From NCBI GenBank assembly GCA_029851415.1, contig CM056742.1:114888246-114952245 (forward strand): a stretch of 64,000 bases of DNA, given 5' to 3'. Below are positions 24,475-36,357 of this stretch, piece by piece. Source of the stretch: Eretmocerus hayati (lineage: Eukaryota > Arthropoda > Insecta > Hymenoptera > Aphelinidae). Position 1 is the stretch's first letter; every line of letters begins with the position of its first letter. A model generated the notes under the pieces. That model was not told the origin of the DNA, searched no databases, and was given only the letters and a program-made list of their open reading frames with translations. A program made the translations under genes and the position numbers.

Positions 24475-24918
24475 TGAACATCTATCAATGAGCAATGGTA
24501 TTTCACTTAATGGGAACAAGGGGTTAGGGAAATTGCAATGGCTGTGACGGTCAGTGATCGATCGAGATCTGTCGTCGAGATCATGGCATAAAAATAACAT
24601 ATTATTTTTATTATATTGATATATTTTTATAATAACATATTATTCATAACATCGTCATTTTTACGCCATCGTCGAGATGCCTCACTCTCACTCGTGGGAT
24701 AATCCGTTATGTGCAAGCGAGACAACCGTCATCCCATTGCAATTCACCTTTGTTTTCGAGTATATGTCCCCAATTTAGATTTAAGGGAGTAATAACGAAA
24801 AACTAAATTACGACAACAAATCTCAACTTCTCTGGAATTCTAATCCCCTTACATAGGCCCCCACCACCTAGTGCCTAATAGGGCCTCCGATAACCAAGAC
24901 GCGGCACTGTACCCAGGG

Positions 24919-26840
24919 TTCATATCGTCGCCCCCGAAGAAGAAAAACACTTTCTAGATTACCGGTGAAGAGTAACACCTTCTGGATGCATTCATGAAAA
25001 GAAACACCATCCGTATCCCAGGACGAAGATTAACGCGTATTTTTAACCAGCGACGAAAAATAACGCCTGGCTGTAGCTTCCGACGAATAGTAACACCCGC
25101 TCGTAACTACCGGCGAAGAAGAACACGTTGCCCGTAGTAGCGACGAAAAGTAACATTTCCCGGGAGCCCGGACGAAAAAAAAAACATCTGCCGTATGCCC
25201 GGACGAAGAAAAACACCTGCTGTATGCCCCGACGAAAAAAAAAACACCTGCCGTATGCCCCGACTAAAAAAAACATCTACTGTATGCCTGGACGAAGAGA
25301 AACACCTGGTGGTAATAATCGGAGTTATCTCTGAAAAAATTTTAATTTCAATGTTTTCTGTCAGAGAATAACAATGTATCTGATAACGAATAACAACGAA
25401 TAAGTAGTCTAAAAATGGATCTGCGAAAAATGAGCAAAGCAAAACTTTGAAAGCAAGAAAACGTTGACAACTGAAGTTTTTTCCTGCGAACATAATATGT
25501 TACAATAAAACATACTTTGGAAGAATACGTTGAGAATAGGATTCCTAGAAAATCAGTTCTTTATGTATCCGACATTCCCCCCCCCCCCCCCATAGAAAGC
25601 ATCTATCAATTGAAAACTATTCAAAAGCAATATTGCCATAGACATTTTAAATCACGCAATAATCCTGTCAGTACTTGCAACTAAGATCGAAGCATACGCA
25701 CCGTACCGAGAAACCCCTTTCCTTGTTAGAAATACTTATTGTAAGTCCAAAACGATACACGGATGCACGTTTGAAGGGAATCATAGAATCTTACAGGTAA
25801 GAGAAGCAATCATATTGTTTACCTTTGAACTGATTTGGAACCAAGAGAAGAATCTGAGATATGATTTTTGTGAGCGACACGTGAAGCTGTCCCATTCATA
25901 GACTAGACCGTGACACGGCCTTTTTCAAAGATTAATAATTTTGGAGTGTAATAACAAATCTAGACAAGAACGAAACCAAATAACTTGTGAGACCTCTCAA
26001 ATTTGATCTCGAATTCAGGAATTCGATTGACAAAGTATACTGTGAACTGAACGCCCTTCGATAGGAAAAAATTAAGAAGAGGAAATGAGGAAAAAGATAC
26101 AGCTGCCTCACACTATGCAATGATTGCGGGGGTGTTTCAGGTGAAAAAAAAATACGATGGACTAGAATTATCGTATAGATTTCCAGGAGAGAGAGAGAGA
26201 ATAGTTTTGATGAATGTGAGCAGTAGGAATCATGCAATAGGTGATATTTACGAGACGTTCTTGGCTTGGGGCAGAGGTGATGATGCTCTCTGCTGGTGCA
26301 ACGCCCAGACATAATTTTCCCTTCAAATATTGGTTGGAGCGCCTCCTAACAGTATAAAAAACCCCCAGATGTTCTCTTTGCTGAATGATAATGAGAGGTA
26401 TTTTTTTTTTCGTCGGGGCTTACGGTAGGTGTTTTTCTCCGTCCGGGCATACGGCAGGTGTTTTTTTTCGTCCGGGCATACAGCAGGTGTTTTTCTTCGT
26501 CGGGGCATACGGCAGGTTTTTTTTTCGTCCGGGCATACAGCAGGTGTTTTTCTTCGTCGGGGCATACGGCAGGTGTTTTTCTTCGTCCGGGCATACGGCG
26601 GTTGTTCTTTTTCGTCCGGGCTTACGGAAGCTGTTTTTCCTCGTCCGGGCATCCGGCAAACGTTACTTTTCGTTGGTGATCACAACCAAGTGTTATTTTT
26701 CGAGGCGGGTACGGGAGAAATGCTACTCTTCGACGCTTGATACATATCGTGTTACTTTTCGTCGGTGACTAACACGCAAGTGTTAGTCTTCGTCGCTTGA
26801 TAGTATGCAAGTGTTTTTCTTCTTCGGGGGCGACGATATA
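24919..26840. mobile_element. Foldback element A: arms made of about 30-bp minisatellite monomers
   Basis: The outer repeat ATATCGTCGCCCCCGAAGAA at 24922 continues for about 31 bp and is matched exactly in reverse at 26809-26839. The arms are tandem arrays of about 30 bp (24945-25325 and, inverted, 26397-26825). The core monomer is GACGAAGAAAAACACCTGC followed by TGTATGCCCC; about 13 units per arm grow more diverged toward the ends. The roughly 1-kb centre (25330-26395) has no gene and contains a C15 run (25577-25591). Possible 9-bp duplications TACCCAGGG (24910-24918) and TACCCACGG (26841-26849) flank it. Tandem-repeat arms are the hallmark of FB-type elements in Drosophila; homology to FB is not shown. 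Confidence 0.8.
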
Positions 26841-26849
26841 TACCCACGG

Positions 26850-29085
26850 CCATATGCTACTCTGCGTCCTTTCAAGCAGGAGCCCTATGAGAATCTATAG
26901 AGAGCATAAATACTCGTAAATACTTCTATCACCGCGCGGTGTGGAAGTGTTAATTATCAGCAAGCAGGTTGGCCTCCATGAAAGTCCGCTAATATCGCTC
27001 GCGTGCGTATGTATGTTACAGTGTAATCAGTAGCGCGGCGTTCCGAAAATTCATTAACGTCTCGACGCGCAGCGCGATCTTTTGGGGATTTCTGAGATTA
27101 AAGCGTCGCTTCCCCGACTGACGTTCCCAGAGCGCCCGTGCTCCCGCCACGCCACTTTGCGCGCTTTCACGTGGAGTTTCATAAAGTTCTATTAATATTC
27201 CTCAGATATCAACTTTTAATCATCTCAATAATTAAATAGCAAAATGAGAAAATGATCCCTCTCACGCTCACACTCACAGCAACGGAATACTGTTATTCAC
27301 CTGTAGACGCGAGGACTGTCGTAAACAAGGTTTCAATGTAACTCAAAACTTCTACGATTATATTTACTTTTATCTGCGAGCTTGCGCATCTTCAGCGCCC
27401 ACCTTCGAATCGCTTTTGACTCGTTATGGGTCTCTCCATATTCGGCGAGTCGGTCTGCCTCGCACTTGTCGTAGCCACTACTGAACCCATCAATTAGATT
27501 ATAGAAAAGACAACGCGTTATTAATATGCGGTTGAAGCTACATTCCTCGTGATTTACGTCCATGTGTTGATTGCGAGATTTTCTGCGCTGGTATCTGTAT
27601 CGTGAGAAATGGTGGTGCAACGTGTATGATCATTGCCTGCCAATACCGAGGCCAATACAGATGGGCAATTGAAGAAGGCATAGGGCAATCATGGTACGAT
27701 ACTCTGAACGCTATCATTGACGTTCCCGCAAATATTCCCAGGGGAATGCTGGGAATCAAAAGTGGGGGAGATGTACACATCACCGAAGACGAGGGGAGTG
27801 CGTAGGAAAAATTGACGACTCCTCGCCCAACTCCCATTACTTATCATATCGTCGCTACGGTGCTTACCGGAAGCGATGACTGACTCGGCACATTTTTTTC
27901 CAATGTAACGAGCTCCACATGTATCCTCAGATTTAATAGCAGGGGCTCAGAAGCTATAAACGAGATCGATCGCATGACTGAATGTCGCTGGCCAGCAAAA
28001 GATGAATATACCCCTATTTACTCGGGCGTCCAAGGAACGTCGATTTGCCTGGATAATTCAGGCCGTGAGCGGGCGATTGCAATTGCTATTACACGGCATG
28101 TATATCTGTCTGAATCGGACTGATTTGGTGGTTTCGCGTCGTACTTGTTGTAGACGTCGGTGTAGTTGAAGGCAAGGCGCTCACTTTTGGCTCTCAGGAA
28201 GCGCACACCTATAGGCTCAAAATATTAGCGAGCGATGTGCACACGCTCTTCCCGCGGCCACATCGCGAGTTCGAGAGAGCGTATTAGGTGCGCGAGGGCC
28301 GGAAGCAAGCTGCTGCGGAGCCTGCCGAGCGAGTTTCGCACACGTCCAGCATAAATCAGCACCCGTCCCGGCGCCCGCTCGGGGCCACGAAAGCGTGGCG
28401 AGGACGGGTGGTGCTCGGAGGAGGTGGCTCGCTCATTTCTCTGCCGGGCGCTGATGAGCAAATTTCTTCGGGGTGGGCGGGATGGGCTTGATCCCGATGT
28501 CCTGCTGACGCACAAGTTTTCAGCTCTGCAGCGCGCCTCTCGAACACGCTTGCATGCCTAGCTCATCATAACCATCGCTTGCACCGAGGCTTGCACCCGC
28601 GCTCCTCCTGCTCCCTCATCGTTTACTGTTCTATTTTGCTGGACCAGTCGTATAATAGTTGCTGCACGCGCACCCGGTTCTGAGCGATGGAATTCTTATC
28701 TTGCAATAATGATATTAACAATGGAACTCCTGAGGATTGGGCGCGTCAAACCTACACTGCGGTTCCTCCAAATCAACTCCAATCAGCTACCCCGAAAAAC
28801 TAAGGCTCTTGTGATAATTGTTGTAAAAAGCAATTGCCCATGAAAAGTTGATTTAACAAGCTCACTATTAGTATCCACAATACACCGGTTGAGCCTTCTC
28901 ATTCACATTTGGAATGATTTCCCTCAAGAAACGATCCGGGTGAGTTTCGTCGTCCTTGGTAATGTCAAATGCCATGCTAAACAGTTATCAGGATAATTTT
29001 GAAGGAAGTATGAGTCAGTTAAAATTCAAAACTGAAAATTTTCAATTCCTACCAGTAGAGCTCATCGCCGTGCGCGTTCTGACAA
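26850..29085. other. GC-rich to neutral DNA, no recognised gene
   Basis: CpG-rich islands lie at about 26990-27170 and 28220-28670. Open frames on both strands (for example minus 27333-27620 with a Lys/Arg/Glu-rich C-terminus, and minus 28018-28206) could hide exons, but I recognise no domain and cannot fix splice sites. No repeats were noticed apart from the (GATT)n tract at its right edge, which belongs to the adjoining LINE. Confidence 0.3.
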
Positions 29086-32000
29086 GATTGATTGATTGAT
29101 TGATTAAATATTTATTGAGACTATTGGGTATAATCCTATTCAGCCCTGATGAGATTCATACAGAAATGAGTTAATTCATACTGGCATAATAATGATTATG
29201 ACTGATGGAAAGAGTAACTGATGAGTGATTCATTTGATATACAGTATTTGTAGTACTACTTAAGATGAAGCATAAAAGAGTAACAATGTGAATGATACGA
29301 ATTTAGAAGGGTCACGTTGATATTCGAAAAATTGATAATTCGTTCATCCTATCTTACCTACTAATAATAATCTGCTCAGGTTAATGAGAGTGCTTCACAT
29401 GCTAGTGAGCTGAGTTACAAATACTCAGCCCGAATTTCAGTCATCATTCAGTAAGTCCCCGAAAAAACATTCGTTTGGCAAAGGATTGAAAACAAAGCCA
29501 TCTCTCCTTGCTCTTTCTTGCCATCTCAAAACGTCATCATATAGAAGCTTGTTACGAACCAAAGATTTGAAACTATTTGAAAATTTAACTTGAAAGACCA
29601 CATCAGGGCAATTTGAGTTTATAAAGGAAGATGCTGTGATATGAAAATAGTTTTTCATGGTATCTGTGCGGGGGGTTGCATATAGCAGGGGCGGTGGTGT
29701 GTGCCGAGTGGAGACTCGAATGTTTGGAGCGTCAATTCTTAGTTGGAAATGTTTCGCTAAGTAAGAGGGCTGCTTCGTTGATATGATACCAAAAGCAAGA
29801 GAAGCTGTCAAAGCTTTTCGACGATATTGAACATCAAGCCAACCTAATGCAAGTCGGTATGGAGTCACTGGAGCAAGCCATGGAATCTGACCGTGAACAA
29901 AGCGATTACATTTATTCAGAATACGATGGAGTTTCAGATTTTGTGGTTGTGAGACGTTGTTATAAACTGCACATGCATAATCAAAATATCGGAATATAAG
30001 GGCCTCAACAAGTTTTTGTTTCAGTTTCCGTGACAATGCATGCTTATGAAAGCGGAGCTTATAGAGAGCCCCGTGCACACAACTTGATATCGAGTTAACA
30101 TGTTTTTCCCAATTTAAGTTAGACTCAAGATGGACACCTAGATCACGAACGTGATCAGTATGAGAAATAGTGACTCCATTTATCACCAGTGGTGGAAGTG
30201 ATGAAGAATCTATGCGACCGGTATATATGCACTCCCTAAAATTATAAATTTAGTTTTGTCAGGATTGAGTTTGATGAAGTTGTTCTCAGCCCATTGGTAT
30301 ACCCTGTTTGCATCTTCATTCAGTTTGCGCACACATGCGTCTAGATTTGATACGTGGCAATGAGTATATATGCGAGTATCATCTGCGTAAATGCCATGTT
30401 TAGTATGTTTCAATACCTGGGGAAGATCATTGATGAAGATGGTGAAAAGTAAAGGGCCTAAAACACTTCCTTGTGGTACACCAGCAGAGGTTTGAATGGG
30501 TTCAGAGAGACATCCATTTTCATCCCTCACCGATTGACTTCGTCCAGACAAGTAGCTTGCAAACCATCGAATCACTGAGTCACAACAATTTAGCGATCGA
30601 AGCTTTCTCAAGATAAGTTTGTGCGAGACAGTATCGAATGCTTTCGAAAAATCAAAAAGAATCAAGGGCGTGACCATGTACCGGTCGAAGGCAATACGGG
30701 CGTCCTCAGTAAGCCCAAGGAGCGCAGTTTGTGTCGAGTGTTGAGGCCGGAAACCAGATTGGAAGTCATCAAGTAGGCGTTGGGCTGTGGGATATATCAT
30801 CAATTGCTTGTGAATAATCCGCTCGAATAACTTGGATAGCTCAGATAGTATGGCGATGGGTCGAGTGTCTGATGGAGAAGAGGGTGGATGAGACTTCGAT
30901 AATGGTAAGATGGATGCTATTTTCCAACAATCAGGAAAAACTCCCTCTTCAATAGATGTGTTGAAAAGTTCAATTAGGTGAGGGCGGAGGATTCGATAAG
31001 CTGCCTTCAACATGGAGGTGGATAATGAATCAGTGCCTGTACAGTTTTTAGTAGTTTTAGCGAGTGCTTCATCAATGTCTTCGCCAGAAATGGGAGAAAA
31101 TTCAAATTGACTTGGAATACTATTCTTCAGAGGAATTTGTAGTATGTCATCAACTTCAGTAGGAAGAAGTGCAGGGAAACCACGTGAAATAGCAGCATAG
31201 TGAATATTCAGCACATGTGGCGAGAAATATTTTAGAGGAGATGGGGGTTTCGGTGTCGTGACCCCCATTGTACTCAGCTGTTTCCAAACATTCCGACTGT
31301 CTGTGGATCCTTCAGGTAGAGATGATAAATGTTTATTCTTAGCAGTGTCGATCTTATTACTCACTTCTGACCTGAGCTTATGATAGCACAAAACATCAGC
31401 TGGTCTATTCCACTTTTTTGCCCTCCCGTATGCAGCATCACGAGTACGCATGAGCGATCTCATATCATTAGAGATCCACGGTTTCTGATTTGGTCGAATG
31501 GTAATGTTTCGCTTTGGCGCATGAAGATCAAAACTATCCGAAGTTGCGCTAATGAGGGCGCGCGCCATCATTGACACCGAGACTTGAGGAGTGGATGTCG
31601 TGGTTGCGAGGCATCCACCGACGTGAGCATATCTTCGGTTCAAATTATTGTGCAGTGCATCTATACACAATTTTTTTAGACATCTGGTTGACAAAGTTTT
31701 TGGTTCTACACATAGTGACGGGATATTCAACTCAAGACTAATCAGATCATGACCAGCAGCAAAAGGTACATCCGTTTTTTTATATGAGCGGATATATTTC
31801 AGAGATGGGACAATAAACAAATCAAGCCAGGTATCTGCTCTGGAGCCATCTGAATAAAGAACATGATGAGTAGGTTCTGACGGAACTAGACAAGATGAAA
31901 CTTCGACACAAATCAAAAACTTCTGGAAACTTTAATGTCTTGTACAATAAGCTAAGTTTTAGTCTTGAACAAAAGTTTGATGGATCACTGACCAAATTAG
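29086..32000 (-). mobile_element. 5'-truncated LINE (jockey/CR1/Lian-like group)
   Basis: The 3' end is a (GATT)n tract at 29086-29104 (ATCA repeats on the element strand), preceded by AATAAA at 29111-29116. ORF2 follows upstream to about 31916, with endonuclease remains reaching about 31990. A simple-repeat 3' tail rather than poly(A) is typical of several CR1/L2-related clades. ORF1 and most of the endonuclease are missing, as expected from incomplete reverse transcription. The exact 5' edge is not visible and no target duplication was found. The clade needs a phylogeny. Confidence 0.75.
29437..31916 (-). pseudogene. LINE ORF2: endonuclease C-terminus plus reverse transcriptase, frameshifted
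   Basis: The protein copies element RNA into DNA at a nicked target. The first frame (30210-31916, 568 residues, no ATG start) opens with the end of an AP-like endonuclease: PTHH at 15-18, TWLDLF at 29-34, and the GHD motif with the catalytic His at 55-57. A linker follows, then the RT domain: GVFPDCWK at 325-332, RPIAILS at 352-358, FDFSKAFDTV at 421-430, AGVPQGSVLGP at 478-488 and the YADD catalytic box at 510-513. A frameshift near 30225-30245 moves the reading to the second frame (29437-30186), which carries RT thumb and C-terminal sequence (MINGVTISHTDHVRDLGV onward). A second frameshift near 31905-31920 separates upstream endonuclease residues. All catalytic RT residues persist, so inactivation is recent. 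Confidence 0.85.
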
Positions 32001-32059
32001 TTCTGGTAACAATTATCGGAAGACATGAATTGCTAGCTTTATCCCTCATTTTCGAATGC

Positions 32060-32170
32060 GTTTACGAAAACTGCCGTAGACCCAAGAGAGTCGGAGGGAT
32101 TGATGTTTTAGTGAAGGTACCCGTATTCCGTCCATGTCAGCGGATACTTTATATCCCTCAAAATACGACA
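32060..32170 (+). repeat. Solo copy of the 2.9-kb palindrome's terminal sequence
   Basis: The sequence CTGCCGTAGACCC through GGTACCCGTATTCCGTCC and GCGGATACT matches the right terminal 100 bp of the palindrome ending at 24474 and the inverted left end at 21611. No partner end is visible beyond the LINE, so this is a relic end or a deleted copy. Confidence 0.6.
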
Positions 32171-32744
32171 TATACTTAGCAATCCCGAATTGTTAAATGA
32201 CAATGAGAATGTTGGAACGCTCGTCCGGAACTTACAGCCAATATTATCGTCAACGATTTTGTTTGCTTGGAGGTGGATATAAGAAATTGACGAACTCCTC
32301 GTCTTGATCTTGTTGAGCTAACTTTGTTATGACAATTTTTTGCCGGCATTTCGACTATATCAATATAGTTATCTTCAGTACTAAAAGTAAAGTATTGTCT
32401 TACTCAATAACAATTAGTTGAGTCAGATGTTGTACATTTTGGCGATTAGAATTTTACTATTTTATGCAGCTGATTCACATGGACCAGAGATCCATGAGTC
32501 ATTCCAACAGGAGATCTCTAATGAAACTTTTAAAAAATCATGGCTAGCGCTTGCGTGAGTAGCAAAATGTGAACTGAATCGAGTCACGAATCCACAGAGT
32601 CTCAAATTAGACGAAAGAGACGTATTACATAAATGGATTTTCGAGTTTTGCAGAGTCATACGTATGATATTATAGTATAGCTAGAATCGAGGCTAGAATC
32701 AATTATGTCGTTTAAAATTGGATGGAGTACACATATGATGCATG

Positions 32745-35505
32745 TAAGGTAAGTGTGCCTAATATGCCTCCATTTCCTAATATGCCCCCACTCAAGTTTT
32801 CGGATGTACGAGCTCGCAGACTTTACTGCGCATTTTTTTCATGTTGGTTACGTTGAAATATAAGAAAATCAACATTTTGGGTCAATTCTAAACGACCCGA
32901 GCATTTATTGGAACAGAAAAAGTGGTTTCCGGTACTTTCGACTTCTTTTTCGTTAGTTACTAAAAGCTACGGCTAACAAAATTGATCCGATCAATTTCAA
33001 CGTACTCCATCTCATTCTCGTTGTCTTTGTCTCAACTTTGAAATGCTTCTCACAGATTGGCAAAATTCGATTTCTCACTGATTCTACGCCCACATTATCA
33101 AAAAAATGTAGTGTTCCCGAGATGCCTCCACCCCTTTTTCCGCACGTAGCGGTCTTCGCGCCATGCCGCAAGTACTCTTAGCACTTTTTCGTCGAGATAA
33201 CATTATTTTTAGGTGTATTTAGCTATATCCAGCAGGATGGATCCTTCAGAACGCACCAGATCTCGCAAAATATGCTAGATTTCGATTTTCAAGTTAATAT
33301 TGAGGTGATGTTCACTCTACACTGAGAAACTCCCGACATGAAAAATTGCTGCAATCGGCTCCATCCGGGGGACAGGATTGAATTCCATCAGAAAGTGTAG
33401 TATCCGCAGCAAAATTTAAAGATGCAACATCAAATTTTAGTGATCCCGCAACAAAATTTCTCTCACGTCACACAGGCACCAAAAATTGGCGCGTGGGAAG
33501 CAAAATTCAGTGCTCAAGAACTAAAATGTAGTGTCGGCCGCTACAACCACTCAAACGTAGCAAACAGAGGGCACCATTTGTCATTAACGCCACCAGATGG
33601 ATCCGAAGCGCTTTCGGCTCGTTCTGAGACTCAATAACAGCTCTTTCGAATCAAATTTTGGGTTCAATGAACATATTAGAATTTCCCTTCCACGTTAGAT
33701 TGATGAGTTGAGCTCTAACGCATGTCAGTACATCAAAGGAAAACACATCCATATTCAGGAAAATTCGTAAACGACGTGTTCAGTCTTTCTCGCAAGCGGT
33801 CAAATCTAACCTCGTTTGTATATATAGAAGTTCCAAAATTTGGACGTAAACCATTACCATATATAGCGAGAGTGTGGTAGCAGTTGAGTAATATATATCT
33901 AGTTATATATCGACCTAAGTATCAATTATAATATAAGTATATCATTATATCGACGCCTCTTACGAAGATAAACACCTATTTTCTTGTGACTGACGAAGAT
34001 TAACGTTTATTCGTTGTGAACACGAATATTAACGGATTCTTCTTAGGTCCACGAAAACTAACACTTACTCCTTAGGGACACGAAGATTAACGCATTCTGG
34101 TTAAGTCCACGAAGACTAACACTTACTCCTTAGGGCCACGAAGACTAACACTTACTGCTCAACGGCCCATGAAACTAGCACTTACTCCTGAACGGTATGA
34201 AAACTATAACACACTTGCACACGTCCTCGTCCAAAGGGACGGAGACCAAGTATTTTGCTTTGGGCCACGAAAAAAAAACACATTCTCATTAGTGGCACAA
34301 AAATTAACGCATCGGTAGACTTCATTCATAGAGGGACGGAGACAATAAGTATTTCGTCTTAAGTCCACGAAAAGTAACACATTTTTCTCTACGCCACGAA
34401 GACTAACACATTCTTCTCGATGGAATGAAAAACAACACATTCTCTTTGACGTGACGATGAACGGCAAGTGATTGTGTTAGCCTTCGTTCCGCTAAGAAGA
34501 ATATGTTACTTTTCGTGGGCTTAAGACGAAGTACTTATAATCTCCGTCCCTTCAAGAATGGAGTCTACGAATGTGTTAGTCTTCGTGGCGTAAAGGAAAA
34601 TGTGTTACTTTTCGTGGCCTTAAGACGGAATACTTATAATCTTCGTCCCGTCAAGAAAAAAATGCGCGAATGTGTTAATCTTCGTGCAGTTTGAGGAGTA
34701 AGTGTTACTCTTCGTGGTCTTAAGCAGTAAGAGATGATCTTCGTGGCGCTGAGGCGTAAGTGTTGATCTTCGTGGCGTAAACAGTAAGTGTTAATCTTCG
34801 TGGCCGTAACAAAGCAAATGCTAATCTTCGGCCACCGTGTTTTTCTTCGTGGGCGTTAGCGGATGTGTTTATCTTCGTAAGAGGCGTCGATATAATGTAA
34901 CACCATATATCAAACATTGTACCAAATTTGATTAGAAGTTTAAGCATATCTATACTTCACAAGTCAGTGCAAATACTGCTACCTGGGGAAAAAGGATTTC
35001 TTCTTTCCCAGTAAATTATATTTTAACCCATTATCGTATCCGGCAAGAAAAATTAGTAGACATCAAAAATTGTAGCCCAGGTTTCAAAAATATCTAGTGT
35101 CCCCCAATTGCAGCGTCTTTCTCTAAAAATTAATTCCACATCTGTAAAATTTAATGACGAAAGTCTCTCAGTGTAAATGATTTAGAATATCTTAAAATAC
35201 GACGATTCATCCATTTGATGGAAACTGTCATGCTTCGAAGCCGATTTCGCTTTTCCAGATCCAGAATCGCGAAATTACTATGGGGGCATATTAGGAACAC
35301 TCGGTCAGAAACTCGCAAAAAGTCTGTTTTTGCGAAGATTGAAATAGCTCGGCTAGGTGCAATCAAACGTACTCTGGCTGATTTTAAAGGCCTTAGAACA
35401 AGCTTTAGAATAAAATGAAGTACGTTGAAAAACATTGAGATGAGCCAAAACTATGAGCAAAACAAAAGTATGGGAGCATATCAGGCGCACTTACCTTGGA
35501 TTTTG
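32745..35505. mobile_element. 2.8-kb element with AAGGTAAGTGYGCCTRATATG termini, interrupted by foldback B
   Basis: The left end AAGGTAAGTGTGCCTAATAT (32745) faces an inverted CATATCAGGCGCACTTACCTT ending at about 35503. Inner blocks also mirror: CAACGTACT with CATCTCAAT (32998 and 35417 regions), and a second AATATGCCCCC at 32782 against GGGGGCATATT at 35283. The family overlaps the AACATGCCCCC repeat at 20.7 kb. The 33943-34897 foldback sits inside and is probably a later insertion. No transposase is visible. Confidence 0.5.
33943..34897. mobile_element. Foldback element B: mirrored 30-bp minisatellite, no loop
   Basis: The ends CATTATATCGACGCCTCTTA and complement are matched for more than 30 bp (33943-33975 and 34865-34897). 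The arms are tandem units of about 29-30 bp, core ACGAAGACTAACACTTACTC plus CTTAGGGCC, which switch to the complementary strand near 34450, so almost the whole element is a hairpin. Three longer GGGACGGAGAC-type units interrupt each side. Ends (TATATCGNCGCC) and monomer core (ACGAAGANNAACAC) match foldback A at 24919-26840, so these are two members of one family with diverged monomers. Confidence 0.8.
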
Positions 35506-36280
35506 TGGATATCATTTTCGATTGAGACAATTCTGTAAATCTTAATAATATAGTGAACGTATAATATTTTGACGAACTCTCTCGTGTAGAATTTTGGCAC
35601 TGTCCAAACCAAACGTGTGACTCTTCAATTTCGATTCGCGGTAAACAACAGATTTTTCATCTCGATTCTGGATATAATTTTTATTTTCTCTTATCCTATG
35701 CTTGAGGCAACGGTATATTGGTTTGGATATCTATAAGTTTGACCAATGTACGTTTTATCGCAATTTCAACAATCTATTTTTTTATATATTTACTCCTTTT
35801 GATCATCTTTATTCTCTCTTCTATTTTTGCCTATTAGGGAAACACCATTTTTAACTGATAAATCATCTTATGGGCGGGTATGATAGAAAAACGTTCGAAG
35901 GATCCTCGTTATGGGAATGACATATCCTGTATATGGGTGATTACACCGAAATGTTGCGCAAGTGTCTTTTATCTGTTGTTTCGAAGTCTGTATGATATTG
36001 TCTTTTATGTGCTTTCCCCTGTGATTAAATTTTTGTAACCGTGGGACCTTGTAAACGTGCTAGACTCAGTCATTATGGTCGAGAAACGTTGGAATTTAAT
36101 TTTAAAAGAGCGAAAGGAACGTAAAAATGAATATGTGCATCCAGGAACTATTTCTAATTCAATAAAATTACTATTATTCCTGTAACTCGGAATCTCAGCT
36201 TCCTTTTGATCGATTCAAGTTCAATGGAAAATTATAGAATCGAGCAAATTCTCCATTTTTTGAAAAATTTCGTCCACATA
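35506..36280. other. AT-rich intergenic DNA, nothing recognised
   Basis: Short frames only; no repeats or RNA genes found by eye. Confidence 0.3.
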
Positions 36281-36357
36281 TTTGCGACATGTCGCAAACA
36301 CAGGTTTGGCAACATGTCGGCGAGCTGTCGCAAAATTATAATGGCGACATGTCGCCA
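36281..36357. repeat. Two perfect GCGACATGTCGC palindromes plus a third half-copy
   Basis: TTTGCGACATGTCGCAAA (36281-36298) is a perfect 18-bp palindrome and TGGCGACATGTCGCCA (36342-36357) a perfect 16-bp one. Between them are ACATGTCGGCGA and CTGTCGCAAA. Such sites could bind a dimeric protein or be a decayed hairpin repeat. Confidence 0.7.

Larger units (their letters stand above)
20287..24909. mobile_element. Probable hAT-type element, 8-bp target duplication, nested hairpin inside
   Basis: The ends are CAGTGCCGCGTC at 20287 and GACGCGGCACTG at 24909. The inverted repeat continues inward through GGC/CACATAGGCAC and GGCCCCCACCA-like sequence for about 60 bp. The flanks TACCCACG (20279-20286) and TACCCAGG (24910-24917) match at 7 of 8 positions, the duplication length expected of hAT elements, whose ends are classically CAGNG. 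No transposase is recognisable; most of the interior is occupied by two other repeats (20705-21590 and the hairpin 21611-24474). This is best explained as a non-autonomous element hit by later insertions, or a compound element. Confidence 0.65.

Noticed and set aside
26323..26768. Frames of 80-127 codons with repeated GHTAGVF or CPDEKK peptides
   Set aside because: Translations of the 30-bp minisatellite on all frames; repeat periodicity divisible by three keeps them open.
24922..26840. Regular about 30-bp repeats, considered as a CRISPR array
   Set aside because: Units are contiguous without spacers, are mirrored in a second array and lie in a eukaryotic genome.
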